Source: Burkholderiales bacterium
GTDB lineage: Bacteria > Pseudomonadota > Gammaproteobacteria > Burkholderiales > Burkholderiaceae_C
Assembly (NCBI GenBank): GCA_016000265.1
Contig: JAECRL010000009.1
Location: 62,001-126,000, forward strand
Direction: 5' to 3'
Length of the DNA stretch: 64,000 nucleotides
In this document: piece by piece, positions 50,556 to 60,260 of the stretch
How the letters are laid out: every line of letters starts with the position of its first letter
How positions within the stretch are numbered: position 1 is the first letter of the stretch
Program-made: the position numbers and the translations under genes
Notes under the pieces: model-generated
What the model was told of the DNA's origin: nothing
Database searches by the model: none
The model's input: only the letters and a program-made list of their open reading frames with translations

Positions 50556-51380
50556 CTAGCTCAGTTCATTGCGGTAGTAATGCCGATCTGTGCGGTAGAG
50601 GCCGCGGCGCAACTCGACGGGCTGATCACCGTAGGTGAAGGCGAGTCGCTCGACGCTGAGCAAGGGGGCACCCGGGGCGACCTTGAGCAGCGTGGCCACG
50701 CCTTCGTCGGCCGAGACGGCGCGCAGCTTTTCTTCGGCTCGGATCATGCGCACACCGAACTCGGACTCGAACAGGCCGTACATCGGGCCGCGGTACTCGC
50801 TCAGGCGCTCGGCCGTGAGGCCTTTGAAGAGGTGCGCAGGCAACCAGATGTCGTCCAGCACCACGGGTTGACCGGTGAAATGCAGGACGCGGCGCACCTC
50901 GACGACGGAGTCCTCGGGCCTCAGGTGCAGGGCCGCGGCCACGTCGGCGGGCGCGGGCAGGCGCCGGCAGTCGAGGAACTCGCGGTGGGTGGAGCCGGGG
51001 ACCGCCGCGGCGGCGACGTCGGAGGCCAGCCGCAGAAATCGGTACTGGACCTGCTCCTCGGCGTGCGTGGCCACGAAGGTGCCTTTGCCTTGGCGGCGCA
51101 CCAGGAGGTTCTCGGCGGCGAGTTCGTCCACCGCCTTGCGCACGGTGCCCTGGCTCACTTTGAAGCGGGCCGCGAGGTCGATTTCAGAGGGGATGGCCTC
51201 GCCGGGCCGCCATTCGCCGTTTTGCAGGCTGCGCAGGATCAGGGTCTTGATCTGTTGATACAGCGGGCTGAAGGACGGGGAGGCCAGGATGGGCACGGCT
51301 GTGGGCGCCCCAACGCCAACGGCGCCCGCGCTGGCGGGAGGCGAGTCGGGGGCGGCGGTCAGGGACGGAGGGGTCACCAC
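50556..51380 (-). CDS. GntR-family (HutC subfamily) transcriptional regulator
   Basis: 274 residues from GTG 51380. A variable Pro/Ala-rich N-terminus is followed by a winged helix-turn-helix (SPLYQQIKTLILRSL ... GEAIPSEIDLAARFKVSQGTVRKAVDELAAENLLVRRQGKGTFVA, about residues 37-105), then a UTRA ligand domain ending YRTDRHYYRNELS. Next to sdhC and divergent from mdh, so probably a regulator of TCA-cycle genes; the ligand is unknown. A perfect palindrome in the shared intergenic region is its likely operator. Confidence 0.9.
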   Translation of the reverse strand: MVTPPSLTAAPDSPPASAGAVGVGAPTAVPILASPSFSPLYQQIKTLILRSLQNGEWRPGEAIPSEIDLAARFKVSQGTVRKAVDELAAENLLVRRQGKGTFVATHAEEQVQYRFLRLASDVAAAAVPGSTHREFLDCRRLPAPADVAAALHLRPEDSVVEVRRVLHFTGQPVVLDDIWLPAHLFKGLTAERLSEYRGPMYGLFESEFGVRMIRAEEKLRAVSADEGVATLLKVAPGAPLLSVERLAFTYGDQPVELRRGLYRTDRHYYRNELS

Positions 51381-51504
51381 AGCGTGTCTTGTCTGAGTTG
51401 ATCGGGTGGATCAGGCTTGAGTCGAACCAGGCCCGGGTCAGGCTCGGCCGAACGGGCGCCATTGCACCACAAGTGCGCGGCAAAGTCCATGGATGGCTGG
51501 AAGA

Positions 51505-51520
51505 TGTCTTATATAAGACA
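51505..51520. promoter_or_regulatory. Perfect 16-bp palindrome, probable GntR operator
   Basis: TGTCTTATATAAGACA is fully self-complementary. It lies between gntR (start 51380) and mdh (start 51623) and ends 8 bases before the mdh -35 box. Length and symmetry suit a GntR dimer. No second copy was found by eye upstream of sdhC, gltA or prpB. Confidence 0.65.
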
Positions 51521-51528
51521 GAAGATCG

Positions 51529-51557
51529 TTGACGTGGTCGTGCAATGTGCCTAGACT
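51529..51557 (+). promoter_or_regulatory. Sigma-70-type promoter for mdh
   Basis: TTGACG (51529-51534), 17-base spacer, TAGACT (51552-51557). Predicted start near 51564, about 59 bases before the mdh ATG. Confidence 0.6.
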
Positions 51558-51622
51558 GCCCGCGCGAAGATTACACTTGCTGGTTTTCCACCGACCCGTC
51601 ACCCTCTACTCCGGAGTTGCCC

Positions 51623-52609
51623 ATGAGCAAAGCACCCGTTCGCGTCGCCGTCACCGGCGCCGCTGGTCAAATCGGCTACGCCCTTCTGTTCCGCATCGCC
51701 TCGGGCGAAATGCTGGGCAAGGACCAGCCCGTCATCCTGCAACTGCTGGAAATCCCCGACGAGAAGGCCCAGAACGCCCTGAAGGGCGTGATCATGGAGC
51801 TGGAAGACTGCGCGTTCCCGCTGCTGGCCGGCATCGAAGCTCACTCTGACCCCCTGCAAGCCTTCAAGGACACCGACTACGCCCTGCTGGTGGGTGCACG
51901 TCCCCGTGGCCCCGGCATGGAGCGCGCCGACCTGCTGGCCGCCAACGCCCAGATCTTCACGGCCCAAGGCAAGGCACTGAACGCCGTGGCTTCGCGCAAC
52001 GTGAAGGTGCTGGTTGTGGGCAACCCCGCCAACACCAACGCCTACATCGCCATGAAGTCGGCCCCGGACCTGCCGGCCAAGAACTTCACCGCCATGCTGC
52101 GCCTGGACCACAACCGCGCTGCCTCGCAGCTGGCTGCCAAGACCGGCACCAAGGTGGGCGACATCCGCAAGCTGACCGTCTGGGGCAACCACTCGCCCAC
52201 GATGTACGCCGACTACCGCTTCGCCACCACCAACGGCAAGTCGATCAAGGACCTGGTCAACGACCAAGTCTGGAACGCCGACACCTTCCTGCCGACCGTG
52301 GGCAAGCGTGGCGCCGCCATCATCGCCGCTCGCGGCCTGTCGTCGGCCGCTTCGGCTGCCAACGCCGCCATCGACCACATCCGCGACTGGGCCCTGGGCT
52401 CCAACGGCGAGTGGGTCACCATGGGCGTGCCTTCGAACGGCGAGTACGGCATCCCCGCCGGCATCGTGTTCGGCTTCCCCGTGACCACCGAAAACGGCGA
52501 ATACAAGATCGTCACCGGCCTGGAAATCGATGCCTTCTCGCAAGAGTGCATCAACAAGACCCTGGCCGAGCTGCAAGGCGAGCAAGACGGCGTCAAGCAC
52601 CTGCTGTGA
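51623..52609 (+). CDS. mdh: Malate dehydrogenase
   Basis: 328 residues, LDH-like type. NAD-binding [22 protein letters not shown], substrate arginines in [15 protein letters not shown], and the catalytic Asp/His in LDHNRA and WGNHSPTMY. Oxidises malate to oxaloacetate. ATG 51623 starts [15 protein letters not shown]; an open in-frame extension upstream is not conserved-looking. Divergent from gntR and followed by a terminator. Confidence 0.97.
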   Translation: MSKAPVRVAVTGAAGQIGYALLFRIASGEMLGKDQPVILQLLEIPDEKAQNALKGVIMELEDCAFPLLAGIEAHSDPLQAFKDTDYALLVGARPRGPGMERADLLAANAQIFTAQGKALNAVASRNVKVLVVGNPANTNAYIAMKSAPDLPAKNFTAMLRLDHNRAASQLAAKTGTKVGDIRKLTVWGNHSPTMYADYRFATTNGKSIKDLVNDQVWNADTFLPTVGKRGAAIIAARGLSSAASAANAAIDHIRDWALGSNGEWVTMGVPSNGEYGIPAGIVFGFPVTTENGEYKIVTGLEIDAFSQECINKTLAELQGEQDGVKHLL

Positions 52610-52653
52610 TGCCGGTGGCCGGGGGGCCTTGACCTCCCGGTGCGCTGAGCGAC

Positions 52654-52688
52654 AAAAAGCCGACCGGCGTGAGCCAGTCGGCTTTTTT
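52654..52688 (+). terminator. Rho-independent terminator after mdh
   Basis: 7-bp stem AGCCGAC/GTCGGCT, extendable by A-T pairs, with a 12-base loop and six T following. The A-run on the left would let it also work for the minus-strand chemoreceptor gene ending at 52718. Confidence 0.88.
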
Positions 52689-52717
52689 CATGGTCGCTGG
52701 GGCAAAGCGTGGGGGGC

Positions 52718-54262
52718 TCAGGCGGGCAAGCGGAAGACGGAGATGACCTCGGTGAGACGGCTGGACTGATCCTTCAGGCTCTCGGCGGCGGCGGCCGACT
52801 GCTCGACGAGGGCTGCGTTTTGCTGCGTCATCTGGTCCATCTGCGTGACGGCGACGTTGACCTGGGAGATGCCGTCGGACTGCTGGGAGGCGGCCGTGGA
52901 GATCTCGTCGATGATGTCGTTGACGCGTTGCACGGAGTCGACGATGGCGTTCATCGAGGCGCCGGCATCCTGCACCAGGGCGGAGCCGGAGGAGACCTGC
53001 TCGACCGAGGCGCTGATGAGGGTGCGCACCTCTTTGGCGGCCTCGGCGACCCGGTGCGCCAGCGCCCTCACCTCCCCGGCGACCACCGCGAAGCCGCGGC
53101 CTTGTTCGCCGGCGCGGGCGGCTTCGACCGCCGCGTTGAGCGCCAGGATGTTGGTCTGGAAAGCGATGCCGTCGATGACGGCGATGATGTCGCCGATGCG
53201 CTTGGAGCTCTCGGTGATGGCCTGCATGGTGCTCATCACCTGGGAGACCACCGCGCCACCCTGGGTCGCGGCGCTCACGGCGCCTTGCGCCAGTTGGGTG
53301 GCCACGCGGGCAGAGTCGGCCGTGTGTCGGATGGTGCCGGAGATTTCTTCCATGGACGAGGCCGTTTGCTCCAGGCTGGAGGCCGCCTGCTCGGTGCGGC
53401 CGGACAGGTCCATGCTGCCGGCGGCCACCTCGCTGCTGGCCGTGGCGATGCTGTCGGTGGAGACGCGGATGTCGTGAACGATGCCGCGCAGCGCGCCTTG
53501 CATGTCGTTGAGGCTGGCCACCAAGGTGGCCACCTCGTCGCGGCCCGAAAGGTCCAGCGTGCGGGAGAGGTCACCGGAGGCCATGATGCGGGTGACCTCG
53601 GCGGCGTGGTGCAGGGGGCGGGTGACGGAGCGGGTGATCAGCCAGGCGAAGGACGCCCCGATGATCAGGCAGACGGCGCCCAGCAGCATGAGGATGATGC
53701 GGGCCTGTTCGGCGCGCTCGGTGGTGTCTTGTTCGACGAGGTCCGCGAGTTCGCGCTGATGAAGCTGGAATGCGTGGATGGCGTCGAGGTAGCGCCCTGC
53801 GGCGGGCATCAGTTGGTCGTTGAGGGCTTCCTTGGCGCCGGGGTCATCGATCTCGAGCAGGCCGAAGATGGCGTCGCGGGAGCCGACGTAGACCTTGCGC
53901 TTGTCGGCGATGTCCTGGAACTGAGCGCGCTCTTTGTCAGAAGCGATGGCCGTTTCCAGTGACTTCTGGAGCTGGCTGATCTCGGCGGAGGTCTCCTTGA
54001 TCATGGGGGCGAAATGCGCCTTGACCTCGGGGTGACCGTCGGACTTGGCGATGGCCAGCGTGCGGTTGACGTTGAGCAGCGTGAGGCTCTCCCAGCGCTG
54101 GGCGGTCGTGGCGCGTGCCATGGCGTCGTGCGATCGGCCGATGCCGCCGAGGGTGTCGGCCAGGCGCAGCCAGCCCACCAGGGCGATCAGCGCCGCCAGC
54201 AGCAGCACCACCCCGAAGCCCAGGCCCAGTCGGGCGCCCAGTTTCATGTCGTTGAGTCTCAT
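52718..54262 (-). CDS. Methyl-accepting chemotaxis protein
   Basis: 514 residues. First membrane helix at about 12-32, a four-helix-bundle periplasmic sensor region, second helix IILMLLGAVCLIIGASFAWLI near 190-210, a HAMP domain and a signalling domain with the hairpin core IDGIAFQTNILALNAAVEAARAGEQGRGFAVVA. Tsr/Tar-like layout with possible methylation sites in the flanking helices. ATG 54262 begins MRLNDMKLGARLGLGFG. Ligand unknown. Confidence 0.94.
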   Translation of the reverse strand: MRLNDMKLGARLGLGFGVVLLLAALIALVGWLRLADTLGGIGRSHDAMARATTAQRWESLTLLNVNRTLAIAKSDGHPEVKAHFAPMIKETSAEISQLQKSLETAIASDKERAQFQDIADKRKVYVGSRDAIFGLLEIDDPGAKEALNDQLMPAAGRYLDAIHAFQLHQRELADLVEQDTTERAEQARIILMLLGAVCLIIGASFAWLITRSVTRPLHHAAEVTRIMASGDLSRTLDLSGRDEVATLVASLNDMQGALRGIVHDIRVSTDSIATASSEVAAGSMDLSGRTEQAASSLEQTASSMEEISGTIRHTADSARVATQLAQGAVSAATQGGAVVSQVMSTMQAITESSKRIGDIIAVIDGIAFQTNILALNAAVEAARAGEQGRGFAVVAGEVRALAHRVAEAAKEVRTLISASVEQVSSGSALVQDAGASMNAIVDSVQRVNDIIDEISTAASQQSDGISQVNVAVTQMDQMTQQNAALVEQSAAAAESLKDQSSRLTEVISVFRLPA

Positions 54263-54499
54263 CGGCGGATCCGTCTCGTTATGAGGTGTCGAAGGCGGGA
54301 CTAGGACCCGCTCGAGGCCCCATCGAATCGAATGAGGCCGCGTGGATGACTGGGTTATCGGCCGGGTCGGCGAATTCAAAAGGCGAAAATGCGCCCGGAG
54401 GCGGTTTCGCCCCGCACCACGATGGGGCTGCGCGTGCATCTGTCACGGCGCTGGCATACTGAAATCAGAACCAAGCGGCACCGCCCGCGTCGTCACGCC

Positions 54500-55516
54500 A
54501 TGTCCACCCTGACCACCATCCACCCTCGCCTGGCCCTGTTCGGGGCCGAGCCGCACCCTGCCCCCTTGCCCGTTTGCGACCACTACGCGGGCGTGGAGGT
54601 GCGCATGCTCAAAAGCCTGGCCTTGCAGGCCGAGTTGAGCGAAGACGCGGGCCGCGCGGTGTTCGACGTGACGCTGGACCTGGAAGACGGGGCGCCCGTG
54701 GGGGGCGAAGCGGAGCAGCTCGCGCTGGTGTGCGAGACGCTCAACGGCCCGCACAACGTGCACGGGCGCGTGGGCGTGCGGGTGCACGACCTGCATCACC
54801 GCCATTTCGAAGAGGACGTGGACACCGTGATCCGCCGCTCGGGCGACCGGGTGGCCTACATCATGGTGCCCAAGCTGAGCAGCGAGGCCGACGCGCGCCG
54901 CGCGCTGGAGGCCATCAAGGCCGCGCGGCTGCGACACGGGGTGGAACGCGCCGTGCCGGTGCACGGCCTGATCGAGACGCACCGCGGGCTGCAGGAGGTG
55001 GCGGCCATCGCCCGGCTCTCGGGGCTGGAGTCGCTGTCGTTCGGGCTGATGGATTTCGTCTCGGAGCACCGGGGCGCGATCCCCGGGTCGGCCATGACCG
55101 CCGAGGGGCAGTTTCACCACCCGCTGGTGCTGCGCGCCAAGATCGAGATCGCGGCGGCCTGCCACGCGGCGCGCATCACGCCCTCGCACGGGGTGGTGAC
55201 CGAGTTCAAGGACACGCGCGCTTTGCTGACGGCGGCCACCAAGGCCTGCCGCGAGCTGGGCTACACGCGCATGTGGAGCATCCACCCGGCCCAGGTGCCG
55301 GTGATTCTGGATGCGTTCACGCCGGTGACGGCGGAGGTGGATGACGCGGTGGAGATCCTGATGGCCGCGCAAGCCGCACACTGGGCCCCGACTTCGTACC
55401 ACGGCGTGCTGCACGACCGCGCCAGCTATCGCTACCACTGGTATGTGCTGGAGCGGGCTTGGGTGACGGGGCAGCCGCTGCCTGCGGAGATCGAGCAGCG
55501 CTTTTTCTCGGCTTGA
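54500..55516 (+). CDS. HpcH/HpaI aldolase / citrate-lyase beta-like protein
   Basis: 338 residues, CitE-like TIM barrel. VTLDLEDGAP carries the Mg2+ acidic residues, VHGLIETHRGLQEVAAIA the second metal Glu, and RMWSIHPAQVPVILDAF the conserved end. The family cleaves malyl-CoA, citramalyl-CoA or similar thioesters; no CitF or CitD partner is nearby, so classical citrate lyase is unlikely. Start ATG 54500. Divergent from the chemoreceptor. Confidence 0.85.
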   Translation: MSTLTTIHPRLALFGAEPHPAPLPVCDHYAGVEVRMLKSLALQAELSEDAGRAVFDVTLDLEDGAPVGGEAEQLALVCETLNGPHNVHGRVGVRVHDLHHRHFEEDVDTVIRRSGDRVAYIMVPKLSSEADARRALEAIKAARLRHGVERAVPVHGLIETHRGLQEVAAIARLSGLESLSFGLMDFVSEHRGAIPGSAMTAEGQFHHPLVLRAKIEIAAACHAARITPSHGVVTEFKDTRALLTAATKACRELGYTRMWSIHPAQVPVILDAFTPVTAEVDDAVEILMAAQAAHWAPTSYHGVLHDRASYRYHWYVLERAWVTGQPLPAEIEQRFFSA

Positions 55517-55528
55517 GCCGGGGAAGCC

Positions 55529-57436
55529 TCAACCCTGCGTCAGCGCCCGCTCGATGACGTGGCGCGAGACGGTGGGCTTGGGCACCTTGATGTCGAACCA
55601 GGCGCGCACGTCCTGGTCCAGCAAGATGCCATGCATGAAGTTGTAGATGGCCTTCTTGAGGGCCTGGCCGAGTCGGTCGTGGTCCACGCCGGTGGGGTCG
55701 ATGAAGCCGACGTCGTTGCGCGCGAAGGCGCCTTCGGGCAAGGGCACGAGCTCGATGCCGTAAGCCTGCGGGTTGAGGCCCACCGGTGAATGCACCGTGC
55801 AGGCGAAGCGGTGGAAGAAGCCGGAGTGGATGCAGCCGTTCTCGAAGAGCTGGCGCACGTACTCCAGGGCGTCGACCGTGTCCTGCACCGTCTGGGTGGG
55901 GAAGCCGTACATCAGGTAGGCGTGGACCATGATGCCGGCGTCGGCGAAGGCGTGGGTCACGCGCGCGACCTGCTCGACGGACACGCCTTTTTGCATCAGC
56001 TTGAGCAGGCGGTCGGAGGCCACCTCCAGCCCGCCGGAGATGGCGATGCAGCCGCTGTCGGCCAGCAGCTGGCACAGCTCGGGGGTGAAGGTCTTTTCGA
56101 AGCGGACGTTGCCCCACCAGCTGATCTGCACGTTGCGGCGCAGCAGCTCTTCGGCCAGCGCGCGCAGCACCTTCGGCGGCGCGGCCTCGTCGACGAAATG
56201 AAAGCCGGTCTGGCCGGTTTCGGCGACGATGGCCTGGATGCGGTCGACCAGCACCTCGGCGGACGCGGCCTCGTAGCGAGAGATGTAGTCCAGGCTGACG
56301 TCGCAGAAGCTGCACTTCTTCCAGTAGCAGCCGTGCGCCACGGTGAGCTTGTTCCAGCGCCCGTCGGACCACAGCCGATTCATGGGGTTGAGCATGTCCA
56401 GCAAGGACAGGTACCGCTCCAGCGGCAGGCCGTCCCAGGTGGGCGTGCCGACGTCGTTGAAGGGCACGTCGGGCTCCTGCCACTTCATGAACTGGACCGA
56501 ACCGGCGGCGTCGCGCACGAAGGTGCGCACCAGGCGCTCGCGGCTGCGGCGGCCCTGCACGTGCTCCAGCAAGGCCAGCAGCGGGCGCTCGCCGGCGTCG
56601 AGCGTGACGAAATCGAAGAAGTCGAAGACGCGGGGCTCGGCGAGGTCGCGCAGCTCGGTGTTGACGAAGCCGCCGCCGAGGGCGATGCGGATGCCGGGGT
56701 GCGCGGCCTTGATGGCCTGCGCGATGCGAAAGGCCGCGTACACCGCCCCGGGGAAGGGCACGGACAGCAGCACCAGCTGCGGCTGGTGGCGCTCGATGGC
56801 GGCCAGGGTCAGCTCGCTGAGGGTGGCGTCGACCAGGTTGGGGGGCGCGGCCAGGGCCTGGGCCAGCGGCTCGAAGCTGGACTGGCTCATGGCGAGCTGC
56901 TCGGCGTAACGCACGAATTCGAAGCGCGGGTCGATGGCGTCGCGCAGCACGTCGGCCAGGTCGTTGAGGTAGAGCGTGGCCAGGTGGCGGGCCTTGTCTT
57001 GCAGGCCGAGGGAGCCGAAGGCCCAGGCCAGCGGGTCGCCGCTGCCGTCGTCCGGGTAGGCGTCCAGCACGGCGAAGCGCGGGCCTTCGGGCAGGAAGCG
57101 GCGGCTGACGATGCGGTGAGCCAGCGTGGCGTCCAGGCCTTGCAGGTAGGCGATGACGCGGTCGACCGTGGCGAGGTGGGCGTCGGCCTGCTCGGCGAAG
57201 CTGCGAACGGGCGCGGTGCGGGCTGGGTGCGGCAGGGCGTCGACCACCTCGCGCACCGCCTGCAGGCCCGTGGACGACAGCAGGCGCAGCACCAGGGCCA
57301 GGGCGAGGTCCTCCTGAACCGCGTCCACCCCTTGCGAGCGCAGGAAGCCGGTGAGGTAGGCGGTGGACGGGTAAGGCGTGTTGAGTTGCGTCATCGGGGG
57401 GATGAGCGACAACACGCGGAAGGCGGGTGACGGCAT
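55529..57436 (-). CDS. B12-binding-domain radical SAM protein
   Basis: 635 residues. The N-terminal half resembles a cobalamin-binding domain (IALGGGFVNTELRDL, FDFVTLDAGERPLLAL). The radical SAM cluster site is HGCYWKKCSFCDVS, a C-X4-C-X2-C variant seen in B12-type members, followed by FHFVDEAAPPKVLRALAEEL and GLEVASDRLL. Such enzymes methylate or rearrange unactivated carbons. No peptide precursor or known partner is adjacent, so the substrate is unknown. ATG 57436 is chosen where conserved-looking sequence starts (SPAFRVLSLIPPMTQLNTPYP). Confidence 0.82.
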   Translation of the reverse strand: MPSPAFRVLSLIPPMTQLNTPYPSTAYLTGFLRSQGVDAVQEDLALALVLRLLSSTGLQAVREVVDALPHPARTAPVRSFAEQADAHLATVDRVIAYLQGLDATLAHRIVSRRFLPEGPRFAVLDAYPDDGSGDPLAWAFGSLGLQDKARHLATLYLNDLADVLRDAIDPRFEFVRYAEQLAMSQSSFEPLAQALAAPPNLVDATLSELTLAAIERHQPQLVLLSVPFPGAVYAAFRIAQAIKAAHPGIRIALGGGFVNTELRDLAEPRVFDFFDFVTLDAGERPLLALLEHVQGRRSRERLVRTFVRDAAGSVQFMKWQEPDVPFNDVGTPTWDGLPLERYLSLLDMLNPMNRLWSDGRWNKLTVAHGCYWKKCSFCDVSLDYISRYEAASAEVLVDRIQAIVAETGQTGFHFVDEAAPPKVLRALAEELLRRNVQISWWGNVRFEKTFTPELCQLLADSGCIAISGGLEVASDRLLKLMQKGVSVEQVARVTHAFADAGIMVHAYLMYGFPTQTVQDTVDALEYVRQLFENGCIHSGFFHRFACTVHSPVGLNPQAYGIELVPLPEGAFARNDVGFIDPTGVDHDRLGQALKKAIYNFMHGILLDQDVRAWFDIKVPKPTVSRHVIERALTQG

Positions 57437-57533
57437 GCTGAGCAAGGGGGCCGGCGAGGCCCGTGGTGGAGGTCGATTGTGCCAGCGCGAGGTCCGTGAC
57501 TTGTGCACGCTCTGGCGCCCTGCGTTCAGCCGT

Positions 57534-57574
57534 CCCCCTCTGACCGCGGGGGGCGCGGAGCCCCCCCGAGGGGG
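57534..57574. repeat. GC-rich nested palindrome (REP-like)
   Basis: Outer arms CCCCCTC and GAGGGGG enclose a second pair, a run of six G and a run of seven C separated by GC-rich bases. Lies between the radical SAM gene and the PEP-CTERM gene, which diverge. Similar GC palindromes are common between genes in this bacterial group. Confidence 0.6.
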
Positions 57575-57624
57575 CGCACTCGCATAGCATCCAAACCGTT
57601 GTACAAGTTGTAACGAGTTGCACC

Positions 57625-58284
57625 ATGAAGTCTGTCCGCATCGCCGCCCTGTTTGTCCTGCTGCTGGCGTCCATCACGGCCCGCGCCGAGTCGCTGGTCG
57701 TCAATGGCTCGCTCAACGGCGGCATCGCCAACCAGGATGTGCCAAGCGGGTGGACGGTGCTGGAAGGCACGCCCGACACGATGGACCCGAGCAACAATAT
57801 CGGGGTGTCGGGCCTGCAGTCCTTTGGCGTCACGCCCACCTTTTCCTTCGACGGCGGCACCTGGGTGGGCCTGGGCGCTGACGCGGGCTACGTCGAGCGA
57901 TTCGGCCAGCTCCTGCAGGGCCTGAGCATCGGCCAGACCTACACCGTGACCTGGGAAGCCGCGAACTTCGGCATCGACCGGGGCACCAGCTCCTACCTCG
58001 GCAGCAACGCGATCGGCGTGATGCTGGACGGGGCGTTCCTGGGCCAGGGCGCCACGCTGGGCCTGTCGTCGAACTGGGTTCGCGAGTCGCTGACCTTCGT
58101 GGCAACGGCGAGCAGCCAGCAGCTGTCGTTCCGGCTGGCGGGCTTCGAGAAGGCCTACCTGGGCATCGATGGCATCGCGGTGAGCACGGGCGTGGCCCCG
58201 GCTGTGCCCGAGCCGGGCACCTGGGTGTTGATGGGCGTGGGGCTCATCGGCCTGGCGGGCGTGAGCGCGCGTCGCCGCGCCTGA
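57625..58284 (+). CDS. PEP-CTERM sorting domain protein
   Basis: 219 residues. Signal peptide ending ITARA-ES, then a beta-rich domain of the kind found in carbohydrate-binding or adhesion proteins (ESLVVNGSLNGG...VPSGWTVLEGTPD), and a C-terminal AVPEPGTWVLMGVGLIGLAG with RRRA. Target of exosortase, encoded 40 kb away in this window. Convergent with prpR: the two stops abut. Role unknown. Confidence 0.87.
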   Translation: MKSVRIAALFVLLLASITARAESLVVNGSLNGGIANQDVPSGWTVLEGTPDTMDPSNNIGVSGLQSFGVTPTFSFDGGTWVGLGADAGYVERFGQLLQGLSIGQTYTVTWEAANFGIDRGTSSYLGSNAIGVMLDGAFLGQGATLGLSSNWVRESLTFVATASSQQLSFRLAGFEKAYLGIDGIAVSTGVAPAVPEPGTWVLMGVGLIGLAGVSARRRA

Positions 58285-60231
58285 TCACGGCCCTTTGAGT
58301 TTGCGCCACAGCGTCGTGCGGCTGACGCCCAGGCGGCGGCAGGCCTCGGCCTTGTCGCCTGCGCATTCGGCCAAGACGGCCTCGGCCTGCTCACGCTCGC
58401 TCATCGGCCTCGACGTCGCATGCTGCACACCCGGCACGCGCCGCGGCTCATGCGGTCGATCAAACAGCTCGGGCACCAGCTCGCGCAAGGCCCGCTGAGC
58501 CGATTCAGGGGTCGACGGTGCCGGACCGCTGGGCGCACAAGCCAACAGGCGTTCGACCACGTTGTCGAGTTCGCGCACGTTGCCCGGCCAGCTGTGGTGA
58601 CTCGCCTGCGCCAGCAAGGCCGCGAGCAGGGGCTCGCTCAGCGGAGCGCCCCCGGCGATCGTCACGCGCTCCAGCTGCTTGCGCACCAGCGCCTGGAGGA
58701 TCTCGGGCAGGTCGGCCAGGCGTTCACGCAGCGGGGGCACCTCGATGCGCAGGATGTTGAGTCGGTAGTACAGGTCCAGCCGGAAGGCGCCTTGCTCCAC
58801 CTGTCGGGCCAGGTCTCGGTGGGTGGCCGCGATGACGCGCACCTGCACGGGGGTCGGCTCGGTCGCCCCCACGCGCAGCACCTCGCGCTCCTGCAACACG
58901 CGCAGCAGGCGGGTCTGCAGGGGCAGCGGCATCTCGCCGATTTCATCGAGGAAGAGGGTGCCGCGGTGCGCGGCCTCGAACAGGCCGACCTTGCCGCCGC
59001 GACGGGCGCCCGTGAAGGCGCCCTCCTCGTAGCCGAAGAGTTCGCTCTCCAGCAAGGTCTCGGTCATGGCGGCGCAGTTGACGGCCACGAAGGGCATGTC
59101 GCGTCGGTCTGAGGCGCGGTGGATGCCCTGGGCGATCAGCTCCTTGCCGGTGCCGCTGTCACCCAGCAGCAAGACGGTGGCATGGCTCTGGGCGCAGCGG
59201 CTGGCCAGCGCCTGCACGCGCCGCGCCGCGGGGCTGCTGCCGACGAAGCCGCCCAGCTCGTAGCGGCTGGACGCAGCCTGCGGCTTGATGCGCGCGCGGA
59301 TGTGGCGGTCCACGCGCTGGATGGAGATCGGGTCCTGCGCGCTGAGCACCGCCCCCGTCAGCACACCCTGCTCGACGATGGGCGTGCGGCTGACGATCAG
59401 GGCCTTTCCCTTGACGCGCTCAATGGACTCCAGCTCCGGCGCGGCCAGCCGCAAAGTGGCTTGCAGCGTGAGCTCCGGGCAGACCTCACTCAGGCGCTGC
59501 CCGATCCAGTCGGCGGGCTCGATGCCCAGCCAGCGGGCCATCTGCGGGTTGAGCGTCTGGATGCGCTCGTGGCGGTCCACGGCGATCACGCCATCGCTGA
59601 TCTGCGCCAGGATGGTGTTGAGCCGCTCGCGCTTGGCCTGCTCGATGCGCGCCGCGCGAGCCACTTCGACGGCGTCGTCCAGCGCCTCGCGCACCGCGTC
59701 CATCGAGTACAGGAACAGGCCGGTGAGGCCCAGCTGCTCGGCCACGTCCACGGCCACGCCCGAGCCCACCACCACCTCGACGCCCGCCTGCTGCAACTCG
59801 CGCACGCAAGCCCGGGCCTCGTCCTCCGTGCGGTAGCTGCGCTGGACGACGTCGAAGTCGAAAAGTCGGTCAAAACGGGCCAGGTCCGGCGCCATGCCTT
59901 CGTAGGTCAACAAACCGATGTGATCGGACAGCCGGCGGGCCTGAGCCAACGCCTGCATCAGGTCGAAGCCACCGACCTTGACCAGCACGACCGGCAGCTC
60001 CAGGTGCTGGCGCAGGTAGGCGCCGTTGGAGCCCGCGGCCACCACGACATCGACGGGCTGGCTGGCCTGCAAGGCCCGCACCCGCGCCACCGCCTGCTCG
60101 AAGCCCACGTCCAGCACGTCCACCACGGCGCGGTCGGCCACATCGGGGGCCAGCTCCTGCAGCATCTTGTTGATGCGACGAAAGCCCACGGCCACGATGC
60201 GAGGGGGGGCTGACACGGGAGACAGGGGCAT
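58285..60231 (-). CDS. prpR: Sigma-54-dependent propionate catabolism activator PrpR
   Basis: 648 residues. An N-terminal PrpR sensor domain (about 1-200) is followed by a PAS-like region, an AAA+ domain with Walker A GDSGTGKE and the sigma-54 contact loop GAFTGA (in EGAFTGARRGGKVG), and a C-terminal Fis-type helix-turn-helix (DKAEACRRLGVSRTTLWRKL). In known systems 2-methylcitrate activates it. Divergent from prpB, with matching regulatory sites between them. Confidence 0.93.
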   Translation of the reverse strand: MPLSPVSAPPRIVAVGFRRINKMLQELAPDVADRAVVDVLDVGFEQAVARVRALQASQPVDVVVAAGSNGAYLRQHLELPVVLVKVGGFDLMQALAQARRLSDHIGLLTYEGMAPDLARFDRLFDFDVVQRSYRTEDEARACVRELQQAGVEVVVGSGVAVDVAEQLGLTGLFLYSMDAVREALDDAVEVARAARIEQAKRERLNTILAQISDGVIAVDRHERIQTLNPQMARWLGIEPADWIGQRLSEVCPELTLQATLRLAAPELESIERVKGKALIVSRTPIVEQGVLTGAVLSAQDPISIQRVDRHIRARIKPQAASSRYELGGFVGSSPAARRVQALASRCAQSHATVLLLGDSGTGKELIAQGIHRASDRRDMPFVAVNCAAMTETLLESELFGYEEGAFTGARRGGKVGLFEAAHRGTLFLDEIGEMPLPLQTRLLRVLQEREVLRVGATEPTPVQVRVIAATHRDLARQVEQGAFRLDLYYRLNILRIEVPPLRERLADLPEILQALVRKQLERVTIAGGAPLSEPLLAALLAQASHHSWPGNVRELDNVVERLLACAPSGPAPSTPESAQRALRELVPELFDRPHEPRRVPGVQHATSRPMSEREQAEAVLAECAGDKAEACRRLGVSRTTLWRKLKGP

Positions 60232-60260
60232 GGGGCGCTCAAAAAATGGGGACGTCGATT

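Noticed and set aside
55317..57860. 847-codon minus-strand open frame overlapping the radical SAM gene
   Set aside because: Arg/Pro-rich, out of frame with the radical SAM motifs, and overlaps three other genes.
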